A stretch of 64,000 nt of DNA, from positions 6,231,221 to 6,295,220 of the forward strand of contig CM030711.1 in NCBI GenBank assembly GCA_017979445.1. The letters are read 5' to 3'. Below the pieces are notes generated by a model. The model saw only the letters and a program-made list of their open reading frames with translations, did no database searches and had not been told where the DNA came from. Position numbers and translations under genes: made by a program. The DNA is from Akebia trifoliata (Eukaryota > Streptophyta > Magnoliopsida > Ranunculales > Lardizabalaceae). Positions 55,869-64,000 of the stretch are shown here, in pieces (the stretch's first letter is position 1; each line of letters opens with the position of its first letter).

Positions 55869-58367
55869 CTAAATGATATAAGAAAGAAATTTGAAATAAG
55901 GGTAGCATCAAATAGAATTATTCATATAAAATTCTTAGTAATCCCAACCCATACAGACCTCAAGCATAGAGACCTCTAAAAGTCTCACATGGAAAGAAAG
56001 ATCTAGTATGATTAATCCTTGATTATTATTATAATAAAACCATATGAGGAAAAACTCAAATTTCTATATTAGAAACCAAGGAACCCCACACATTCTCCAA
56101 AACACAGTGTTATACAATGAGAACATGAAGAACACATTTATTAAAGTCAACCAACATGATGATGCCACATTGATATCCATTGAGAACGACAAAGATGGAT
56201 TCCAAGAGGTTATGGGAGTTTGTCATCACAAATGATAGATCCCTTAGATTACATCAGAATGCATCATATTAGAAGAATTCATCAATATTATTCATTCAGC
56301 TCGGCAATATTTTTTATTGCTGTTTCTATATTAAATAAATAAATAAATAATGAACACAGCCAAAATGACAATTTTGATAGACATGAACTTGGTGTCTATA
56401 TGTCAAAGACACATTTTTTTTAATAAGCATCTATATGTCAAGACTGTAGATAAAGATTATGTCTGGTACCCATTTTAGTGGCCAACTGGTGCAAATGGAA
56501 AGACCAGAGAAGAACAGACAAATAAAATGAAAGAGAATAGGGAGGATTAGAGAGAGAAAACTATGTAGAGGGGTAAACAAGCCCAACCTCTCTCTAGCAA
56601 GAAATGTTCTTACAAAACAAAATATCCAAAAAAGTCCTTTAATTCTCTACAACTCATCCTTTTGTAGAGAATTAACCAAGGAAAGTAAAATTACTGAACT
56701 ACCCATAAGAACCCAACCCACTACATGAAAATTAGAAATAAACCTCATAAAATAATTCATGACCACCCCTTGCATCACCAACCAATTGCTATAAACTCAC
56801 TGTTTCATACTCAAAAGGCAATCAATTATCCTTTCTCATTATGGCATGGTTATCAACACTATTACCACATAAAAACATCGTGACCTTGTATGAACTCAAA
56901 GTAACTACCAAAAAAAAAAGTGGTGGGCACAAGAAAATGGGTTTCGATTGCTATTTCTAGTAAGACTGCAGCAACCATCAAAGAGTTCAAGAAACAAATA
57001 GCCATCTTTAGTCTCCTGTGACAAGGAACCCTGCACATTCTCCAAAATTCAGGGTATCAGCTAATAATAGACAGCCATATTAATGTCCTTCCAGAATGAC
57101 AAAGACAATAAATTAGACTCCTTAGAGAAATAGACTTCCTATGATTTCTAGAAGATGGATTCCAAGTTATCATTGCCAGCAATAGAACCAATGCATAATG
57201 TTATATGAGACCAATTAGGAGAGTCCATCTACATCATTAGCTTAGTGTATGAAATTTGAGCAGGCTTAAGTTCTTTCAAAAACCAGGAACTGTTTCTAAC
57301 AAATATAACACATGTTCCATTAGGTTTTCAAAAACTTTTTTTTTTTTTTTTGTGCGAGGCAAGCAAGGTGGTTAAGTACTTAAGAAGTAAATGTGAAGGT
57401 GGGTTCAATGAGGTTTGAACCAAGGTCGTGAGATCAAAACTCCAAAATTACTTGCACTGGTAGCAGCAAGGCTGCAGTAAGCAACAAAATCAGTATCATA
57501 ACCAACCTCAAAAGCATAATGTGAGCTTGAAACGCAAATTCTCGTCATATCCGACAATACATCAATTATCAGTTTTCTCAACCAAGTAACTACAATCCTA
57601 ATATGCATTACTTGGATCATCTCTTGCTCTCTTAATGAGATATATTTGGCACGTCTCATTAAATAAATAAATAAAAATGGCATGCCTCAACCCATTGAAC
57701 TTGATCTTGTCAAAGTTCAAATAAGTACAGAATCAGAATGCTTTACAATCCTAGTTGTTTACTATTTACTCCCTACCTTCCTCCCACTTGACAATCAACC
57801 CTATTTCTCTTTTACATGGAGATTGCACACTTTTTCGGACCCACATACGAACGAATGTTTGGGTCACCCTTGGTAGAGCTACACCTTACAAATCAGCCAG
57901 CTTGGCAATATCTAACCATTACATTACAATCGTGCAATAAATCAATCTTTATGCGGGTCAGAACCCAATCATAAAAAATATCAATTCAGTTCGAGTTTCA
58001 GTGATTGGTGAGCCAAAAATGTTCAACGGTCCATCGGACCAAAAAAATTTCACGCTACCCAATTCCCAGAATTACATAACCCAGATTCATTCTTCATTTG
58101 AACTTTGACGAGGTCAAGTTCAAACTTCAAAGGGCTGAGGAGATTTTAAAAAAAACAAAAAACAAAAAAACCCTCAAATCTTAATCAACAACAAAAACAA
58201 ATTTACCTTGTGAAATTCAAATGAGATATTTCGATGGGAAAAATCCCAATTAAAGAGCACTAAAATTACATGAGATTGAGAAGTTCATTAAGCACAATCA
58301 CTTACTTTGAAATTTTAATTAAAATCTTAGAAACATTAAAACCCTAAGAAGAACAAGATTGACTGAC
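55869..58367 (-). other. Probable 5'-UTR intron of PFD2, about 2.5 kb
   Basis: Donor AGAAG|GTCAGT at 58367-58366 and acceptor ATTTAG at 55870-55869. No coding exon seen inside. Contains AT-rich sequence, a T-run at 57339-57351 followed by a tRNA-like/SINE-like remnant (ggtttgaacc, 57411-57420), and short frames without family features. Confidence 0.5.
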
Positions 58368-58480
58368 CTTCTTCGAGATTTGCTAAAGAGGGAGTCTGCA
58401 GCGGCACAAGATAATCTGCGCTGAGGGATCTGGAAGCGTAGGTTAAGGAAGATGAAGAAGGGAACTTCTTTTCGTTCTTA
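58368..58480 (-). other. Probable first, non-coding exon of PFD2
   Basis: Minus-strand sequence rich in CTTCC, typical of plant leaders, ending in a consensus donor. No upstream ATG that would start a long frame. The transcription start is not fixed. Confidence 0.45.
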
Positions 58481-59159
58481 TTTTGATACGCGCATCATTT
58501 CATTTATGACGGTGAAACTCTTTCTGCCTTTTCAGAGCTGCTATTGGCACCCCTAATTTACTTATTACACCCTAATTTCGTAAATAATTCTACTAATAAT
58601 TATTAAAAGTAAAACACACCATTCAAACGCTACGGAAGTTGGTTCATGTTATTAACTCAACATTATTAGGCATTATGGCACATTGAAAGAGTTGTTTACC
58701 ATTATGATTAGGCTCATATAAAACCCTAAATCTAACAAATACGTATCTAAAGGAAATGTTATTTAACAAGCCAACATACTCTAAGGGCCCTCTAATTTTG
58801 AAAGGCAATTCTAAAAATGGAAAATGGTTGTGGGGACTTCATGTCAAAAGGTACACTTCTCATCCTCCAATTATTCCAACGACATAGGCCAGGAGAAGAA
58901 GAAAAATAGGGAGGGAGAGAAAGATCAGAGGAGGAGAGGAACAAGAAAAAGAAAAACAAGTAGAGAGAGAGAGGAGGTGCCAAAGATTCGAGGCTTGTTT
59001 CCGACGCGTTGAATCACTAGAGAAGAAGAAGAAATAGGAGTGCCCTTAATAAAATGTTTTTTTTCTTTCTTTCACTTTATCTCCCCCCCGCCCCCCGCCC
59101 CCTTGAGTTTCTTGGTGTGTCCATAAAAAAATTTCGATATTTCGATATCTAAACAGAGA
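58481..59159. other. Intergenic, promoter side of PFD2
   Basis: Holds a repeat-type fragment, gctattggcacccctaat (58549), shared with the inner part of the CACTA ends at 36540 and 46055 in inverse orientation, a GA-rich block (58895-59040) and a C-rich stretch (59082-59102). No gene seen. Confidence 0.45.
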
Positions 59160-59262
59160 GAGAGTTTTTATTGGCACCCCAACTTATGCTTATTCTTAGT
59201 CATTGATTTTTTTTTTTTAATTTTAATTGATGCGTAAAGTAAGAGTTTGGGTGCCAGTAACA
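59160..59262. mobile_element. Short inverted-repeat element (MITE-like)
   Basis: Arms agtttttattggcacccc and gggtgccagtaacaact, about 30 bp each with mismatches, around a T-rich centre. No clear target duplication. Confidence 0.5.
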
Positions 59263-61371
59263 ACTCTTTTTTTTGTCGCGATATTTGTACACACCAAATG
59301 GTATTTTTTTTAAATGATCAAATTACTTATTTATCTTTTGAAATATACATTTTTCACCACCTGAATAGTCTATCCACCAAACCTATTTTTTCTTCCTCTC
59401 CACCTCTCTTTCCCTCTTTTTTTTTTTTTTTTATTTTATCATATTGATCGATTGTAAAAACTTAATGTATAAATTGCAGAGATAAAGACTAAAATATGAA
59501 CTTTGGGTAAGTCAGGTTCGTTCCTTAGGGACAGCTGAGATTCACTTAAAATTCGAGTTGTAAATCAAAACAGAGTTGTAAAACAGATTGGTTAAATACA
59601 AAACAGATTTGTAACACAATAGAAAATGGAAATTAACTTGTAATTGAAATTAAAACAGAAAATAAAAATTGAAGATATAAGAAAGGGGGCTTAGAGAAGT
59701 CAATTCATCCTTTGCAAACCATCCATATTGCAAATCAATTCCAAGAATAACTCAATCCATGTAACAAGTCATTGCTCATAGATCGGAAGGTTGAGCAGTT
59801 TAATCATTAAAGATAACCAAAAGTTATTCATAAAAATCCAGATTTAATTGAGATTGCCTAACTTATATTTAGACTCTTCACATAGCATAGTCGTTCTTGA
59901 ACTTATCTAAGTAATGACTATCAAAATTTGAATCAGAAATATAAGCTAGATTATCTAATCATAGGATAATTTTCAAAATAATTAACTTATAAAACAAGAA
60001 TATAGAATTAAAACTACATTAGAGGGATGAACTTACTTCGGCATCCTTGATCTCTCTAAGGAGGATCTAGCCACTCATTGCAAGGTTCATATTTGCAACA
60101 ATAACAAAAGGAAGAAGATGATGTAAGATGAAGCTACACTTTTGATTCCTTCTTTAAATGGTTTTCCAAAGAATTACAAAAAGTACTAAAGGATGAAATC
60201 ACTCTTGATGTTCTCACTACAATCAAGAGTTCTCTCAAAAAATGAAAGAAACTACGAAAATTTGTAGAGAATTTACAATAAGAAAAACAAAGCTTGATCC
60301 AAGATGGACCCAAGAGAGACCCCTTCTTCTAGGAACAACCCCTCAATTTATAGCATTCGTGATCGGGTTGTCGGGTCGGATTTTTGATTGATTTGATTCG
60401 AAAGGACCATTCAGGTACAACGGTCGAACCATCTAGAAACTTCAGTACAAATCTCGAGGCAAGATTCCTTGAGATCACTACGGAGCACTAGGGTGACACC
60501 GTCTCTTGGTGACGTGACGACAAATTTTTTCGAGATTTTGTTGGATGCTTTCTTTTTGCTTGCACATTGTAACAACATTCGTTATATGATTTGTTGGTTT
60601 CCGAATACACCTTATTTACCTGAAATTAGCAAGAAATTCTCATTAACTTCATTTATCCGGAAATTAAATAAAATTTGCTATTATTTACAATAACTAACAT
60701 TTATACATTGCTCATCTTCATGGAATTACGATCCCAAAATCAAATAATTGGGATCTTATCACATATTCATCTCCTTTTGAGTTTTGTGAGAGATTAAATC
60801 AATGGAGATTAATTTTTTAAGATATATATATTTTTAACTATCTTATTTTTGAAAACATTTTATTTTTTTTACATTTAGTAACTAAAGAGCACAGAAAAAA
60901 TCACTATTGAAAACATCAAAGTAACCACTTTGGATCAAATAACTTAAAAGTATTTGACAGATTCATTAGATAGGTTCAGACATAACATGGTTTAATTGAT
61001 GGTAGATATCTACTGAATATTACAAAATTTATTAAATAGGTAACTATCAAATAATACAAAATAGATTCAACAGGTATCTACTAAAGAAAATTTTCTCATG
61101 TAAATCTTTATGTTCAATATGCCAGTGTCGAGTATCTATATATAGAACTAATATGTACCTATCGAAACTTGCAAAATGATTCGACTCTAACATTACCGAA
61201 TAAAAATTTCACACACAAAATTTCTCATATGAATAACTATGATTTGATTGAATTTTGAGGTGTTATGGTAAAAAACAAGTAGGATACAAGCTTAATTAAA
61301 ACCTATAAAACCTTTATAGATAAGAAGAAGAAGAAAGATAGAGAGAAAGAACAAGTGGGTTCGGTAAGTTC
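59263..61371. other. Non-coding, no gene recognised
   Basis: AT-rich sequence with T-runs. Short frames such as 60469-60693 have no recognisable domain. Confidence 0.4.
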
Positions 61372-61760
61372 TTTTTTTTTTTTTTTTTATAAATAGTATT
61401 TCATTCATTAAAGCAAAACTAAGTCAGTCGAGGTGATCAACCTAGCAAGTCCTTACAACAAGAAATTACTCACGAGTAATACAGCAAATCCCATTCCAAT
61501 TGAAAATAAAATCCTCGAAAAAGACTCTCCTAAATTATTTAAAAACTTTGGACCAATAGAAAATAAGTCCCATAATAGATAAAATCAAATTGCTACAAAC
61601 TTTCAATTTCCCCTAAAAAATGCACTTGTTTCTCTCCAACCACACTCCCCAACATATTGCGAACAGTGTAATACTCCACAACAACCTCTTAGCACCACCA
61701 AACGAATAACCAATCGACAACCAACAAGTAAAAAGTTCCTTTATTAAGTTCAGTAAGTTC
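61360..61760 (-). mobile_element. Retroposed fragment with poly-A tail (LINE 3' end or similar), minus strand
   Basis: A T-run at 61372-61388 is the poly-A tail of a minus-strand insert whose end reads TTAATGAATGAAATACTATT, like plant LINE 3' ends. The flanks ttcggtaagttc (61360-61371) and ttcagtaagttc (61749-61760) form a 12-bp target duplication with one mismatch. Confidence 0.6.
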
Positions 61761-64000
61761 TTAATTGGGTCCATTGATAAGGAACAAACTTCCTACAATT
61801 TAGATTTTAGGTTTTTGCAAATATAGCCTATGATCCAAACAAATCCAAGTGATCCACATGAAAATTAGGCCCTACACCCAAATAAATGAGTTTAGACCCC
61901 CAAAAATTCATAGAGTCCACAAAATTATAATTGGATGAGTTTAACCTTTAAATCAACTAATCAAAGGCTCAAAACCTATTTTATTAGGGGCATAATTAGC
62001 AAAATAAATTTACCCTAAACTTATAGATATCAAAGCCTCGCTCATTTGGAAGATACCTAGATAGGTTTCAAATATTTTTCACATTCCAAAGAGGACAATT
62101 TTGTCCGCAGGACTGAGTTAGTGGTCAAATCGTTTTTGATAATTGACACCCGTTGCATTAGTTTCAATTCATATGTTACCATTCATTGTCAGAGAGGCAT
62201 AGGTTTATCTAGTCCAAATAGGCTATATGAAAGAAGGTTTGATGTAATTGAGCTTGTTGTTACTAAGTCATATCCTTTTTCGTTGTTGCCTCGAAACCCA
62301 ACCAACGAGGACTTGTGACCTATCTCAATCAATACTTCTCTCTCCAAGGACGAGGCTATTGATGAGATTTAGTATGATATTTATGAGATTGATATTCGAA
62401 TATTTCTTCTTAGAACATATTGATATGAATGTATTTAAGTAGTCCAATTACTACCTAGAGGATGGGCTACATCAAATGAGCCAGATCTGCTGGACAGATT
62501 GACAGTCAAAAGGGAAGATGAGGTGGGGCAACTTGTTTGTCTTTCGAATGCCCTTCCCCCTTGTCTAGTGGCCTTTCCACGTTTCTTTGTTTAACGGTGG
62601 AAATCCATCTAAGCTTTCTATTCTGGTTCCTCATTTCAATGACGAGTAATGCGGTCGAGCTACCTGCACCTGTCTGGTCCAATCATTTAGCTGCTCTTTT
62701 TAAGAGACGGGAATGTAAATGGAAAACACCCCATGGGAAAGCCTCATGGCCAGGTGGTCGACATAACAATAATGACATCTATTGATTCTCTCAAAAGATA
62801 GAAGCTTTACCTCTAGAAAAAAAATAAAAACTCTCAAGCCCTCCTCTAGAGAAGAAGAAATATTCTTCAAGAGAGACTTGTATTCTAATTCTAAGAAGAT
62901 CAAACCTAAAAACCCTTCTTCGAAAGTCTATTTTCTTCTTAGAAAGAAAAAAATCTACAACAAACCTTTAGAGAAGATTAAGCCTAAAAAATCATTTTCT
63001 ACAAGTACATAAATCATTCTTAGCCGATCTAAAGTCAATCAAGAAAAGAAAATATACACAAAGCGTCTACAAAAAATCAAACATCCAAAGTAATCATCTA
63101 CAAATCAAGAAATCACGTCTTCAACCGATCAAGCGCAAAGCTTGGAGAGAATAAAGTCATACATCATCGTTTTGTGATTAACATTTAATCAAAGGAGATC
63201 ACTTTGTTAATCGAGTGTAGTGAGATTTATATCACCATCTTCATTAAAATCAATAAAAACAATTTGTCTTCTTATTTCACGCACTTAAGGTTGATCGTGA
63301 AATTTGTTATCTTCAATACAATTTTAAAATATTGTCCAATATTTCTAAGGTCTTATCTATCTTCATTTTTGCTAGTTTTATTTTCACTTGTAAAAGGCTA
63401 ATACTATGAAAGTATGTTTGAACTCAGATTTTACATGGCGTCAGCTCGGTGGCCCTAAGTCCATGTTTTCTAGTGAGGGAAAATTTATGATTTTGAGGAT
63501 CTATTTATAGTGAACTCTATGAGATTTTGCAATTTAATAAAAATATTATTTCCCAAGTTTGAACCAAAAAGGAGGAAATGCAGAATGGCAAATTAATTCC
63601 AAAATCCTGACAGAACATGCCAGTGTTTTGGACTACAAACCATACCATTCCATGATGTTTTTCAAGCCTTTTCTAGATCAAAATCCAAGTACATTCTTTT
63701 AAATTACTGCGCTTTTGCAATAAAACATCAGATAGGCTTGAAAAACAATATTATTCACCTAAAATTCTATCAAAAGTACCATAAAAGACCAAATGAACTA
63801 ACAAGAAAACATGTAACAATGCACTTAAGCACATTGTTACTTATGTTCAATCAGATTTCAGAGCCGAATATATTGGACGATGAGTACAGACGATCTGATA
63901 ATGTGCAAACATTCATGGCTCAAGGGTCATGTTCTCCACCTCCCGCTTCACGGACTCAAACAAAATAGACGACAAATAACGCTCTCCGGTGCTCAGGAAA
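61761..64000. other. No gene recognised
   Basis: Contains short plus-strand frames (62121-62318, 62537-62785, 62782-63012, 63738-63968). I cannot link any of them to a family, and several sit in A-rich or K/S-rich low-complexity sequence. 62120-62330 has the more even base composition of decayed coding DNA but no identifiable domain. Confidence 0.35.

Noticed and set aside
62121..63012. Possible genes near the right end
   Set aside because: Short overlapping frames without domains, splice support or composition bias. Left as unrecognised.

Overview
This is a window of nuclear DNA from a flowering plant. The evidence is AT-rich sequence, plant-type spliced genes (class VIII myosin, PR-1, prefoldin subunit 2, alpha subunit of pyrophosphate-dependent phosphofructokinase), plant SINE, CACTA and LTR debris, and an exact 100-N scaffold gap. 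The sequence does not name the species.

Layout. 1-737 (minus): 5' exons of a class VIII myosin gene running off the left edge. 1860-3199 (minus): two dead defence genes, an NLR leucine-rich-repeat tail and a PR-1 copy. 3300-9039: non-coding and transposon sequence, including CACTA-type ends and a 2.6-kb element at 6455-9039. 9040-54365: the core of the window, a degenerate tandem array of six 5-9 kb units. Each unit carries one two-exon gene for a small secreted cysteine-rich peptide, with its own promoter. 55418-58480 (minus): an intact prefoldin subunit 2 gene with a probable 2.5-kb intron in its 5' UTR. 58500-64000: non-coding, with small mobile-element remnants.

The array. Exon 1 (about 181 nt) starts next to a (GA)n tract. 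It encodes a signal peptide and a C-x3-C-x3-C-x9-C-x3-C-x3-C core (thionin-like or helical-hairpin style spacing). Exon 2 encodes a short charged tail. Copies 4 and 5 look intact. Copy 1 has lost the first core Cys. Copy 2 has a one-base frameshift. Copy 3 has a mutated splice donor. Copy 6 has an early frameshift. Every promoter keeps a W-box cluster (TTGACC, TTGACC, GTCAA), which suggests WRKY-controlled, defence-type expression. Nested insertions and deletions order the duplications: copy 6 has the short intron, unit 3 keeps a SINE with both target-site copies, units 1, 2, 4 and 5 share a derived deletion, and units 4 and 5 are a very recent 6.5-kb duplication.

Other notable items. A poly-A-tailed, target-site-flanked retrocopy of a tRNA-Ala/tRNA-Pro pair sits inside a small CACTA-type element (30607-30853). 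A 4.2-kb CACTA element (45926-50143) carries exons of an ISWI remodeller and of PFP alpha. A five-exon coding remnant of unknown identity lies at 39421-40676. The sequence after the N-gap (53135-54365) repeats the sequence before it (51822-53034) and is probably an unmerged contig overlap rather than a seventh gene.
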